From positions 1-20,818 of the forward strand of contig JBFLYA010000051.1 in the NCBI GenBank assembly GCA_040757115.1: a DNA stretch of 20,818 bases. The letters are read 5' to 3'. Positions within the stretch are counted from its first letter, which is position 1. Each line of letters starts with the position of its first letter. The DNA is from a bacterium (GTDB lineage Bacteria; UBA9089; CG2-30-40-21; SBAY01). Shown here piece after piece: positions 1-8,134 of this stretch. The notes beneath the pieces were generated by a model. It saw only the letters and a program-made list of their open reading frames with translations, ran no database searches and was not told the origin of the DNA. A program made the position numbers and the translations under genes.

Positions 1-235
1 ATTTTGATTTTTGATTTGTAATTTTACATTTTGATGTTTGATTTTTAATTTATTTTATGGTATTCCAGAAAAGTGGAAGTTAATTTTGCAAAAACCATAA
101 GGTTCGCACTACATTTATCGAATGTCATAGGTTACTTCGTGTCCATTTGTAGCTAATTTCTCTAATTCTCTGTGAACTCTGTGCCTCTGTGGCTGAATGC
201 TTACGGGTTGACGATTTGAAAGGGAGGTAATTTTT
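1..235. repeat. Left-edge intergenic repeat block
   Basis: There is no gene here. Bases 1-56 are a degenerate T-rich stretch built from TTTGATTT-like words, resembling the GAATTTG-type stretch near 20470-20545. Bases 99-214 are a copy of a dispersed repeat, recognisable by GGTTCGCACTACATTTA at 101 and CTCTGTGAACTCTGTGCCTC near 169. It matches the reverse complement of 20133-20248 with only scattered differences. The repeat stops about 20 bases before the first start codon, so it replaces or contains the leader of the operon. I see no convincing sigma-70 promoter in it. Confidence 0.75.
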
Positions 236-850
236 ATGATTAAAAGAGTAACCTATTTACTTTGTGGGTTATTACTTATAAGCGGGACGGTTTGGGGAGA
301 AATAGAACAAGGTGATGTAGATATAGAATTAGAGGTGCCAGAGATTATCCAATTAGAGATTTTAACCGCAAATTTACGAATAATTCCTGGTCCTGAGGAT
401 TATGCCCGAAATTTAGGTAAAGATGAATATGAAGGTGGAAATGAAGAGATAGACCCGGGTAAAGGCTTTGCCGATAGGAGCAGCGCTATTGAATTGACTA
501 TGTTCAGTAATGCTCAAAATGGTGGACTTCTTTATGTCCATGGTATTCAGTATGGAGGTCCAGAAGGCATCCTCAGACTCGAAGATACATATTTAGCCGT
601 TCAAACAGAAAAAACATATATCCTCCAGAATAATATCGAAGGTGCAACCACTAAATTTAGAACATATCCCGATAAAAAGACATATTGGCTTAGACTTCAT
701 AACGAAGCTCAGGAAATATTTAAAGTAACTATGTCAACTAAAGATGCAAGATTGATAGTATTTAAAGCCGGCCTGGGTAATTTAGCCCGATATACACACG
801 GCCATTATAAAAATACTATCACCTTCTCTCTAATGCCATCAATTATCTGA
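236..850 (+). CDS. Small secreted protein of unknown function
   Basis: The product is 204 residues long and begins with a clear signal peptide (MIKRVTYLLCGLLLISGTVWG, likely cut after residue 21), so it should reach the periplasm or surface. The start is fixed by a strong ribosome binding site, AGGGAGG, about 8 bases upstream of the ATG. The mature part opens with an acidic stretch (EIEQGDVDIELEVPEIIQLEI) and looks beta-rich, with patterns such as SAIELTMFSNAQNGGLLYVHG. The 'VPEII-LEI ... SN-Q-G-L-V' pattern loosely recalls small secreted beta-sandwich domains, but I do not recognise the family. It is the first gene of a five-gene operon and stops 12 bases before the NHL gene. That position suggests a surface or secretion-related role, which is inference. 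Confidence 0.8.
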   Translation: MIKRVTYLLCGLLLISGTVWGEIEQGDVDIELEVPEIIQLEILTANLRIIPGPEDYARNLGKDEYEGGNEEIDPGKGFADRSSAIELTMFSNAQNGGLLYVHGIQYGGPEGILRLEDTYLAVQTEKTYILQNNIEGATTKFRTYPDKKTYWLRLHNEAQEIFKVTMSTKDARLIVFKAGLGNLARYTHGHYKNTITFSLMPSII

Positions 851-862
851 GGAAATTTAAAA

Positions 863-2953
863 ATGAAGAAAAAAATTATACCTTTAATTTCTTTAGTCTG
901 TATTTTAGCATATAACAATATATTTGCTCAACAATTACTCTCATTTATTGGAAAATGGCCTGACGATGCTATTATTTATCGATTTAATTCACCAGGTGAT
1001 ATAGGTGTTGATTCACAAGGTAATGTTTATGTTGTAGATACCGCAAATCATCGCCTTCAAAAATTTGATTCTATGGGAAATCTAATTACCATCTGGGGGA
1101 AAAAAGGTAATAATAGAGAAGAATTCCTTGCTCCTGAAGGAATAGGTATTGATAAAAATGACAATATCTATGTAGTTGATACAGGGAATAATCGTATCCA
1201 AAAATTTAGCTCTGATGGAAAATTACTTCAGATATTTGGTAGTTTTGGGGACGATTATGGTGAATTCAAATTACCGCAGGATATTGTTGTTGATTCAGAA
1301 TTTAATATTTATGTTCTGGATACAAATAATAATCGTATCCAAAAATTTAGTAATACAGCCGCTTTCCTTATGGCGTTTGGCGGTTATGGAACCGAAACCG
1401 GGAAATTCTCCAGTCCACAAAGTATAACTTTAGATATAAATGATTCTATCTATGTTGCGGATACAAATAATAATCGTATCCAGAAGTTTGATAAAAACGG
1501 TAATTTTATACGAAGTTGGGGCATAAAAGGAAATCAAGACGGTGAGTTTGATTACCCAACAGGAATAAATGTGGATAAAATTACCGGGCAGATTTATGTC
1601 GTTGATACGACAAATAGACGAATACAGGTTTTTGATGTAAATGGTGGTTTTGTGAAAAAATTTGGGGAAAGAGGTGAAGGATTAGGAAAATTCGAATCTC
1701 CTAAAGGAATAGTTATTAACAGTTCAGGTAATGTATATGTCTCAGATAAAGTAAATAATTGTATTCAAAAGTTTGATGAAACAGCTACTCCTCTTGAGAT
1801 GTGGAGTGAATATAGTTATGAGCCAGGAAGGTTCAATTCTCCATTTGGGATTGATAGGGATTCTCAAAATAATATCTATGTCGCTGATTCTAATAATCAT
1901 CGCATCCAACAATTTGATAAAAATGGTAATTTTATTAGATGGTGGGGTGGTAAAAGCACCCCAGTTATGGAGCCTGGTAAATTCTGGAATCCTTATGGGA
2001 TACTGGTAGATACAAAGGATAATAATCGGGTATATGTGGCGGATACGGAAAATTGCAGAATTCAAGTATTTGAAAATGGAAATTTTATCCGCAAATGGGG
2101 CAAATACGGCTCTATGGAAGGAGAGTTCATATCACCTTATGACTTAGCGGTTGATTCTACAGGCTTGATTTATGTCGTAGATAAAGATAATCAACGCATA
2201 CAGGTCTTTACTAAACAAGGTGTTTTCAAAAAACAGTGGTCCACTTTACTTAATCCTGAAACAATTAGTATCCCTGTAAATATAGAGATTGATTCTAAAG
2301 ATAAAGTCTATGTTGTGGATATTAAAAATCATTGTGTTAAAGTATATGATAAAGATGGTAATTTTATTAAAAAAATTGGTGAGAATGGACAGGATGACGG
2401 CGAGTTCAATAGCCCTTTTGGAATTGATATTGATGTAAGTGATAATCTTTATATCGTAGATAAGGGAAATAATCGAATACAGGTATTTGATGCCAATGGT
2501 AATTTTATTTCTACCTATGGACATTACGGAGATAATGATGGTGAGTTTAATTCACCAAGAGGAATTACACTTGATAATGAAAATAATATTTATATCGTTG
2601 ATACTGGAAATCAACGAGTCCAGAAGTTTGAAAATGAGATTAATCAAAATAATCCTGTTCCTAATTCAGAAATAAACGCCTATAATTTTCCAAATCCATT
2701 TAATCCTAATCTACGACAGACAACGATTACTTATACCATTGGAACAACACAACCAATCACGATTAAAATTTATAATATAGCCGGTGAACTAATTAGAACC
2801 TTACTTGATTCTGCACAACGACCAGCCGGACAATGTCAGGATAAATGGGACGGCAAAAACGATGATAATGAAATAGTCTCAGAAGGCGTTTATATCTGCG
2901 TGATTAAAACTCAAGATGCCACAACAAAGTTTAAAATTGCGGTAGAAAAGTAA
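863..2953 (+). CDS. Secreted NHL double beta-propeller with FlgD-like C-terminal domain
   Basis: The protein has 696 residues. A signal peptide (residues 1-22, ending NNIFA) is followed by twelve NHL repeats of about 45-50 residues between residues 41 and about 592. Each carries the hallmark 'G-I-x-x-D-x-x-x-N-I/V-Y-V-x-D-x-x-N-x-R-I-Q-x-F'. NHL propellers are usually six-bladed, so twelve repeats fit two propellers in tandem. Residues 603-696 are a FlgD-like Ig domain starting NAYNFPNPFNP and containing DKWDGKNDDNEIVSEGVY. Domains of this kind end many surface or secreted proteins in FCB-type bacteria and may act as export or anchoring signals. A GAGG ribosome binding site precedes the ATG. 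The next gene, a PorV-like barrel 12 bases downstream, is a plausible export partner. NHL propellers bind proteins, RNA or glycans; the ligand here is unknown. Confidence 0.9.
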   Translation: MKKKIIPLISLVCILAYNNIFAQQLLSFIGKWPDDAIIYRFNSPGDIGVDSQGNVYVVDTANHRLQKFDSMGNLITIWGKKGNNREEFLAPEGIGIDKNDNIYVVDTGNNRIQKFSSDGKLLQIFGSFGDDYGEFKLPQDIVVDSEFNIYVLDTNNNRIQKFSNTAAFLMAFGGYGTETGKFSSPQSITLDINDSIYVADTNNNRIQKFDKNGNFIRSWGIKGNQDGEFDYPTGINVDKITGQIYVVDTTNRRIQVFDVNGGFVKKFGERGEGLGKFESPKGIVINSSGNVYVSDKVNNCIQKFDETATPLEMWSEYSYEPGRFNSPFGIDRDSQNNIYVADSNNHRIQQFDKNGNFIRWWGGKSTPVMEPGKFWNPYGILVDTKDNNRVYVADTENCRIQVFENGNFIRKWGKYGSMEGEFISPYDLAVDSTGLIYVVDKDNQRIQVFTKQGVFKKQWSTLLNPETISIPVNIEIDSKDKVYVVDIKNHCVKVYDKDGNFIKKIGENGQDDGEFNSPFGIDIDVSDNLYIVDKGNNRIQVFDANGNFISTYGHYGDNDGEFNSPRGITLDNENNIYIVDTGNQRVQKFENEINQNNPVPNSEINAYNFPNPFNPNLRQTTITYTIGTTQPITIKIYNIAGELIRTLLDSAQRPAGQCQDKWDGKNDDNEIVSEGVYICVIKTQDATTKFKIAVEK

Positions 2954-2965
2954 AGGAAAAATCAA

Positions 2966-4219
2966 ATGAAAAAGATATTATTCTCTTTATTAGTTTTATT
3001 AGTTTTATTCTCTGTAACTGAGGCAAAAAGTCAAGGAAAAAGCGGAGCGACATTTCTAAAAATAGGTGTTGGTGCCAAACCGACAGCAATGGGTGGAGCT
3101 TTTGCCGCCGTCGCCGATGACTCAACAACCATCCACTATAACCCTGCCGGATTAGCCCTGTTCGAAAATAAAGAATTATCCTTTACCCATATCGCCTGGT
3201 TTGAAAAGATTAACTACGAATACTTAACTTATATCAACCCATTATCACAACTAAATTTGCCTGGTGTTTTTGCCACTAATCTGTCCTATCTTGGAATAAA
3301 TGATATTAAAGAATATGACCAAAATCAAACTTACCTTGGAGAATTTAAAGCATCCGATTTGTTACTTAATCTCACTTATGCCAGGACAATAAAACCTAAT
3401 CTTTATTCAGGACTGAATTTAAAATATGTTAATCAAAAAATTAAATCATCAAGAAGTGCCCTTGTGACAGATTTAGGATTATTATATAACACATCTATTA
3501 AAAATCTAACTTGTGGACTGACACTCCAAAATTTTCTCCCACTTTTTAATAATTTTAAAGATAACCTGCCTTATAATATTAAATTAGGTGCCTGTTACAG
3601 ATTGTTAACAAACAAAATACTCACTCTGGCAATGGATGTTGATTTACCTAACAATGATAATGGACTGAGATTACATTTAGGTGCTGAATATCGGTATCCG
3701 GAAATGGAAAATATCGCTATTAGACTGGGATATAAAACAGGTGTTGATTGTGGTAACTTAAGTTTCGGTTTTGGAGTAAATTACGATAAATATAAACTTG
3801 ATTATGCCTATTCTTCTTACAATGACCTCGGTAATGTTCATCAACTTTCTCTTAATATGAAGTTTGAAAGTTTAAAGTCGAAAGTCCAGAATGAAAGCCT
3901 AAAACCTGAAATCCAAAGTTCAGAAAACAAAATCCAAAATACTAATGTCCTCTCCCCCTCTACCTCTTCGGACTCAAAGCCCAATGTGGTTTTTGAGTCC
4001 GAAGAGAAGAGGATAATTGAATATGTCGAATCTGAAAAAGAAACGATACAAAAAATAGAAACCGTAGAAAAACCGGTCATAGAAGAATTTGAAGAAGACC
4101 AGAAACAAGAAGACCCTTTACCAGAGCCAGAATCCAAAATCCAGGATTCAGAAGAATCAGATGCTCTAAAACCTGAAGAAGTTAGAGCCAAAGTAACCAT
4201 AGGAGGAGATGAAATATGA
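2966..4219 (+). CDS. PorV/PorQ-like outer-membrane protein with acidic C-terminal extension
   Basis: The protein has 417 residues. A signal peptide (about residues 1-20) is followed by the PorV/PorQ (UPF0164) signature: GATFLKIGVGAKPTAMGGAF, then VADDSTTIHYNPAGLAL. Alternating barrel strands end at LSLNMKF, with Phe300 in the position of the usual C-terminal aromatic residue of an outer-membrane barrel. In type IX secretion PorV receives cargo with C-terminal sorting domains; PorQ is a relative. Residues 301-417 are an extra Glu/Ser/Lys/Pro-rich tail absent from the minus-strand paralogue at 8135-9073, which ends ISVGVKF. The tail DNA contains repeat-like words and a 15-bp hairpin. AAGGAA precedes the start. 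The stop overlaps the next start in ATGA, so translation of the TPR gene is probably coupled. Confidence 0.88.
   Translation: MKKILFSLLVLLVLFSVTEAKSQGKSGATFLKIGVGAKPTAMGGAFAAVADDSTTIHYNPAGLALFENKELSFTHIAWFEKINYEYLTYINPLSQLNLPGVFATNLSYLGINDIKEYDQNQTYLGEFKASDLLLNLTYARTIKPNLYSGLNLKYVNQKIKSSRSALVTDLGLLYNTSIKNLTCGLTLQNFLPLFNNFKDNLPYNIKLGACYRLLTNKILTLAMDVDLPNNDNGLRLHLGAEYRYPEMENIAIRLGYKTGVDCGNLSFGFGVNYDKYKLDYAYSSYNDLGNVHQLSLNMKFESLKSKVQNESLKPEIQSSENKIQNTNVLSPSTSSDSKPNVVFESEEKRIIEYVESEKETIQKIETVEKPVIEEFEEDQKQEDPLPEPESKIQDSEESDALKPEEVRAKVTIGGDEI
3866..4216 (+). repeat. Repeat-derived segment coding the PorV-like tail
   Basis: This in-frame segment encodes residues 301-417, downstream of the barrel-ending Phe300. 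It contains recurring words of the AATCCAAAAT type (3930-3939 and 4131-4140), CCAGAAT (3887 and 4126 areas) and TTCAGAA, read on the opposite strand as GGATTTTGGATT-like DNA. This resembles the degenerate repeats at 1-56 and 20384-20545. The encoded peptide echoes itself: ENKIQN and ESKIQD, SLKPE and ALKPE. Derivation from a dispersed repeat is my inference from word composition, not from an alignment. Confidence 0.5.
3964..4006 (+). repeat. Perfect 15-bp inverted repeat inside a coding region
   Basis: CTCTTCGGACTCAAA (3964-3978) and its exact reverse complement (3992-4006) enclose a 13-base loop. The reading frame runs through the structure without a stop, encoding about TSSDSKPNVVFESEEKR (residues 333-349). 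There is no T-run after the stem, so it is not a classical terminator. It resembles palindromic elements known to insert in frame into bacterial genes. Confidence 0.85.
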
Positions 4220-6369
4220 GATATTTAGTTTTGACCCTGACATTGCTTGGGGTAATGTTAATAATGAATAATAGGAATGTCTGCACTGAGGAAAATGCCT
4301 ATTTCTATTTTAATCAAGGAGAAAAGTATCGAGCAGAAAAAAACTATGAAGCGGCAATCTCTATGTATAAAAAGGCAATAAAATTAAATCCTGACTACGA
4401 TATCACCTACAATAATCTTGGCTGTGCTTATTATGAAAAAGGACAGTTTGATGAGGCAATTGCTAATTATAAAAAGGCATTAGAATTTAACTTAACGACA
4501 AAAGTTACACATAGTAATCTTGCCTGTGCTTATTATTATAAAGGGATGTTTGATGAGGCAATTGAGGAGTTCAAAAAGGAATTAGAAAATAACCCTGTAT
4601 GCGTTGACTCGTTAAATGGTCTTGGTTGTGCTTATTATAACAAAAAAATGTATGAGGAGGCAATAAAATGGTTCAAAAAGGCACTTGAAATTAACCCGGA
4701 TTATACCTCTGCTAAAAATAAGTTAGCCTCAGCAAAAAAGGCGATTGAAAAAGAAAATTATTGCAAATACTACAATTCAGGTATTGACCAACTATCTCAA
4801 CAAAAATATGAAGATGCCATCTCAAGTTTTAACCAGGCACTCGAATATACCACAATGGATTATGAAAAGACACTGGTAAAAGAAAAGATAAAATCTGCAC
4901 AAGACAACTTAAATAAGATAAGAATAAGAGAAAATTACTTCAGATGCTACAATTCAGGTATTGACCAGTTTGCTCAACAAAATTGGGAACAGGCAATTTT
5001 GAACCTTAATCAAGCACTTGAATACGCCGCCACCGATGAAGAAAAGATAATGATAAAAGAAAAGTTAAAATCTGCACAAATTGGTTTGAATAAACGGAAA
5101 GTTAAAGCAAACTACTGGAAGCGGTATAATTCAGGAATTGAACAGATGGCTCAAAAAAGATGGGAAAATGCCATTAATGACTTTAATAACGCCCTTAAAT
5201 ATGCCACTACCGCCGATGAAAAAGGAAAGATAACCGTCCAATTAAATCAGGCAAAAAGGTCTTTGAATGAGACAAAACGCCAGGAAACCTACCATAAATG
5301 GTATAATTTAGGAATGAGCCGAATAGCTCAAAATAGATGTAAAGATGCAATGGAAAATTTTAGTCAGGCACTTAAATACGCTATTACCGATGAAGAAAAG
5401 ATAATGGCACAAAAAAAGATAGATGAAGTCAGAACAATTCTGGAAAAATCCCAACAATCTAAAGCCATCGCCTCTTTAAAAACTCCAGAAACCCCAGTAG
5501 AGATAAAGCAAAAAGTATTAATCAAAGAAAATAAACCATGGAAATTTAATGTAAGTGATATTGCCTCGGTTTTATTGATAGTTATTTTAGGGTTATCCAT
5601 TTTGCCACAATCAAATTCTATAAAAGCAAAAATTTATCTCTGGCAAAAAAAATATGACCAAGCGGCTTCAATCTATGAAGAGGCAATATCAAAAGGGAAA
5701 AAAGTCTGGCTTTATCCAGCATTAGCAGAAATTTATCTGAAATTAGACCAGGTAGATGAAAAGGCTATAAAAGTCTATGACAAAGCGATATTCCTTGATG
5801 CCGGTAATCGAAAAATGATTAGAATTGTTGCAGATTATTATATGAAGAAAAAGAGACCCGGAGAACGAGCAATTGAAATTTTTGAAGAGGCATTAAAATT
5901 TGACCCAAATAATATTCATATATTGAATATTCTTGGAAAAACATATTGTAATTATGGAGAGGAGGCAAAGGCAATTGATGTTTTTCAAAAATTATATGAA
6001 TTAGGACATAGAGATGAAACTGTGGTAAAAAATCTGGCAAAGGTATATCTGAAAGAAGATAGATTGGATAATGAGGCAATTCCAATCTATGAGGAGGCAA
6101 TGAAATACGAACCAGAAAATCATGATTTGATTATTGCCTTGAGCCAGGCATATATAAATCAAGGAATGAGGGATAAAAGAACAGTAGATATTTACAGGAA
6201 GTCTGTTGGTTTATGCTCAAACTTAGTCAAAACTTATAAAGAAAAAAATGATTTCGATAAAGCACGGCGATACGCAGAAATAGCCTACAAAATAGTTTAT
6301 TGCTATTCATCAGGAATAGTCGATAGTTTAGTTCGCGAAAGCGTCATGGGGGTCTTGAATAAATTGTAA
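4216..6369 (+). CDS. TPR-repeat membrane protein with central transmembrane segment
   Basis: The product has 717 residues. A hydrophobic N-terminus (residues 1-18, a signal peptide or anchor) is followed by four canonical TPRs (about residues 25-160; for example NNLGCAYYEKGQFDEAI). Next come four units of exactly 59 residues (about 180-415) with the core YNSGIDQ-AQ-W--AI--FNQALEYA-TDEEK. A single hydrophobic segment (about 447-464, SVLLIVILGLSIL) separates these from a second TPR array (about 470-690). TPRs mediate protein-protein contacts, so this looks like an assembly scaffold with solenoids on each side of a membrane segment. Its start overlaps the PorV-like stop in ATGA, implying it acts with that protein (inference). 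No enzymatic motif is visible. Confidence 0.88.
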   Translation: MRYLVLTLTLLGVMLIMNNRNVCTEENAYFYFNQGEKYRAEKNYEAAISMYKKAIKLNPDYDITYNNLGCAYYEKGQFDEAIANYKKALEFNLTTKVTHSNLACAYYYKGMFDEAIEEFKKELENNPVCVDSLNGLGCAYYNKKMYEEAIKWFKKALEINPDYTSAKNKLASAKKAIEKENYCKYYNSGIDQLSQQKYEDAISSFNQALEYTTMDYEKTLVKEKIKSAQDNLNKIRIRENYFRCYNSGIDQFAQQNWEQAILNLNQALEYAATDEEKIMIKEKLKSAQIGLNKRKVKANYWKRYNSGIEQMAQKRWENAINDFNNALKYATTADEKGKITVQLNQAKRSLNETKRQETYHKWYNLGMSRIAQNRCKDAMENFSQALKYAITDEEKIMAQKKIDEVRTILEKSQQSKAIASLKTPETPVEIKQKVLIKENKPWKFNVSDIASVLLIVILGLSILPQSNSIKAKIYLWQKKYDQAASIYEEAISKGKKVWLYPALAEIYLKLDQVDEKAIKVYDKAIFLDAGNRKMIRIVADYYMKKKRPGERAIEIFEEALKFDPNNIHILNILGKTYCNYGEEAKAIDVFQKLYELGHRDETVVKNLAKVYLKEDRLDNEAIPIYEEAMKYEPENHDLIIALSQAYINQGMRDKRTVDIYRKSVGLCSNLVKTYKEKNDFDKARRYAEIAYKIVYCYSSGIVDSLVRESVMGVLNKL
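4750..5457 (+). repeat. Four tandem 177-bp units within the TPR gene
   Basis: The tyrosine codon that opens the YNSG (or YNLG) core lies at 4771, 4948, 5125 and 5302, an exact 177-base (59-codon) spacing. The DNA of the first two units is almost identical around TACAATTCAGGTATTGACCA, while the fourth is most diverged. This indicates internal tandem duplication with no length change since. Confidence 0.9.
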
Positions 6370-6417
6370 TTGGTAAGTATTTAACCAGTTATCAAATAAA
6401 AAGGAGGAGAAATTAAA

Positions 6418-7941
6418 TTGAAAGAGAATATAAGAGAAAAAATAATGATGATTATATTTATTTTGGGTTTATTATTAACTCAAACAAGTTGTGCCAATCA
6501 ACAAGTGGAAGCAAAAATACCCAGAAATTTAATTCAATCTTTAAAATCTACGGATGCTGAAGTTCGTAAGCAAACAGCAATTATCTTAGGCGAATCAGGA
6601 AATAAAAAGGCAGTAAAACCATTGATTCAGGCTTTAAAAGATGAAGATTGGCAAGTGAGACGAGAAGCAGTCAAGGCACTGGGTAAATTAAAGGATGACC
6701 AGGCATTAAAACCGTTAATTGATAAACTAACAGATTCACATTGGGTAGTGCAGGGTAATGCCGCCTGGGCACTGGGTGAAATAGGAGGTGACCGGGCATC
6801 TAAAGCTTTAATTACCGCACTATCCCATAAACAACCTTTTGTTAGAGAAAATGCGGCTAAATCAGCTGGCAAACTTAAGATTCAAGAGGCAATAAAACCA
6901 TTGATTAACCTGCTGAAGGATGAGGATAGTCAGGTTCAACAATCAGCCACTGAGGCACTTTCGCAAATAGGCAATCCTCAACCCCTGATTGAGGCATTGG
7001 ATAGTAAAAATATACTTGTTCGCTGGCATGCAGGTGAGGCTTTAGGAAATATTGGTGATAAAAATGCAATTAAATATCTCCTGCCTTTATTAAAAGAGGA
7101 GGATAAAAATCTTCGACTTAATATCGCCTTTGCTCTTGCTAAATTAGGAAATAATGACGGCATAGAAATGTTAATTAATAGTTTAAAAGAGGAAGACGAA
7201 GAGGTAAAAACTTATGCCGCACTTACACTCGGCAAAGTAGGTGATAAAAGGGCAGTAGATGACCTGATTGGACTTTTAAATGATTCAAACATAAATATTA
7301 AGGCACAGGCAATATCTGCGTTAGGAAATATAGGAGAGGAAAAGGTAATATCACATCTTATACCCCTCTTAAATGATAAAAACGCATTTATTCAACAATT
7401 GAGTAGTAATGCCCTGATAAAAATAGGCGAACCTTCAATAAAACCTTTGATGTTTGGCTTACAAAATGCCAGGGAGAAAACTTTAAAAAACACCATTACA
7501 AATACTTTAATAAAAATAGGCACATCCGCTATTACACCTTTAATTGAGCTAAATGAGACTAAGACTATAGAAAATGACGAAACACAATGGTATATCGGAA
7601 TCGCCTTAGGTGAAATTGGAAAAACAGGCAACGACCAAATTTTTAATTCATTAATTACTACTTTAACTTCTGAAAATTGGTATGCACGAGGCGGGGCAGT
7701 CATTGGGCTGGGGAAAATGAAAAATAAACAGGCACTTGAACCATTGATTAAGATTTTAAAAAATGACTCAAATAAAACTGTCCGTATGACCGCGATTGAA
7801 TCACTGGCTAAAATAGATTATAAAAACAAAAGGATAATGAATGTGTTAGTCTCTGCCTCAAAAAACGATAATGACCCGGGTGTCCGAACATTTGCTAAAG
7901 GGATTATTAATGCACTGAAAACGATAAAAGAAAATCAATAA
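6418..7941 (+). CDS. Secreted HEAT-repeat (PBS-lyase-type) protein
   Basis: The protein has 507 residues starting at a TTG codon. The choice rests on AGGAGG at 6402-6407, 10 bases upstream; the first ATG (6445) would be too far from it. A hydrophobic signal sequence runs to Cys25 (LLLTQTSC). The residue at -3 is Gln, so a lipoprotein is possible but the lipobox is atypical. About fifteen HEAT repeats of roughly 31 residues follow, such as VRREAVKALGKLKDDQALKPL and VQGNAAWALGEIGGD, of the kind called PBS-lyase HEAT-like. These alpha-solenoids are scaffolds, and no lyase activity is implied. It starts 48 bases after the TPR gene and is the last gene of the operon, followed by the terminator at 8026-8111. 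Confidence 0.88.
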   Translation: MKENIREKIMMIIFILGLLLTQTSCANQQVEAKIPRNLIQSLKSTDAEVRKQTAIILGESGNKKAVKPLIQALKDEDWQVRREAVKALGKLKDDQALKPLIDKLTDSHWVVQGNAAWALGEIGGDRASKALITALSHKQPFVRENAAKSAGKLKIQEAIKPLINLLKDEDSQVQQSATEALSQIGNPQPLIEALDSKNILVRWHAGEALGNIGDKNAIKYLLPLLKEEDKNLRLNIAFALAKLGNNDGIEMLINSLKEEDEEVKTYAALTLGKVGDKRAVDDLIGLLNDSNINIKAQAISALGNIGEEKVISHLIPLLNDKNAFIQQLSSNALIKIGEPSIKPLMFGLQNAREKTLKNTITNTLIKIGTSAITPLIELNETKTIENDETQWYIGIALGEIGKTGNDQIFNSLITTLTSENWYARGGAVIGLGKMKNKQALEPLIKILKNDSNKTVRMTAIESLAKIDYKNKRIMNVLVSASKNDNDPGVRTFAKGIINALKTIKENQ

Positions 7942-7959
7942 TACGAATTTCGTTAGAAA

Positions 7960-8015
7960 CAGAAAACAGAAGATAGATATAAAGTAAAACATTATAATCT
8001 GACTTCTGTTCTCTG
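7960..8015. repeat. 13-bp inverted repeat between convergent operons
   Basis: CAGAAAACAGAAG (7960-7972) and CTTCTGTTCTCTG (8003-8015) pair with one mismatch across a 30-base AT-rich loop. It lies after the HEAT gene and may add to termination on either strand. No strong T-run follows on either side. Confidence 0.6.
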
Positions 8016-8025
8016 ATAATCAGTG

Positions 8026-8111
8026 ACTCCGAAGTTCTTAACTAACCCAATAATTAATCTTTTCATCTCGATAAATAAGAGATAAAATCATAAGGGCTTC
8101 GGAGTTTTTTT
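8026..8111 (+). terminator. Intrinsic terminator of the five-gene operon
   Basis: ACTCCGAAGTTCTTA (8026-8040) pairs with TAAGGGCTTCGGAGT (8091-8105), giving 15 pairs with two G-U, followed immediately by seven Ts (8105-8111). The 50-base apical part contains a second small stem (ATCTC with GAGAT, near 8064-8082), so the RNA would be a long, compound hairpin. Its orientation serves the plus-strand operon. Confidence 0.82.
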
Positions 8112-8134
8112 ATAGCATGACCCCAAATGCCCCC

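Noticed and set aside
207-235. TTGACG as a -35 box for the first gene
   Set aside because: A -10 box at correct spacing would fall on the start codon itself, so it cannot be the promoter for this gene.
983-2632. Regular DNA repeats suggesting a CRISPR or tandem array
   Set aside because: The repeats are in frame and diverged, and encode NHL blades; there are no unique spacers between identical repeats.
6390-6445. ATG at 6445 as start of the HEAT-repeat gene
   Set aside because: The strong AGGAGG lies 10 bases before TTG at 6418 but about 37 before this ATG, and the signal peptide reads better from TTG.
8112-8134. Terminator for the minus-strand PorV-like gene within the 8026-8111 hairpin
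   Set aside because: On the minus strand the hairpin is not followed by a T-run, so it serves the plus strand only; the minus operon's terminator is not evident.
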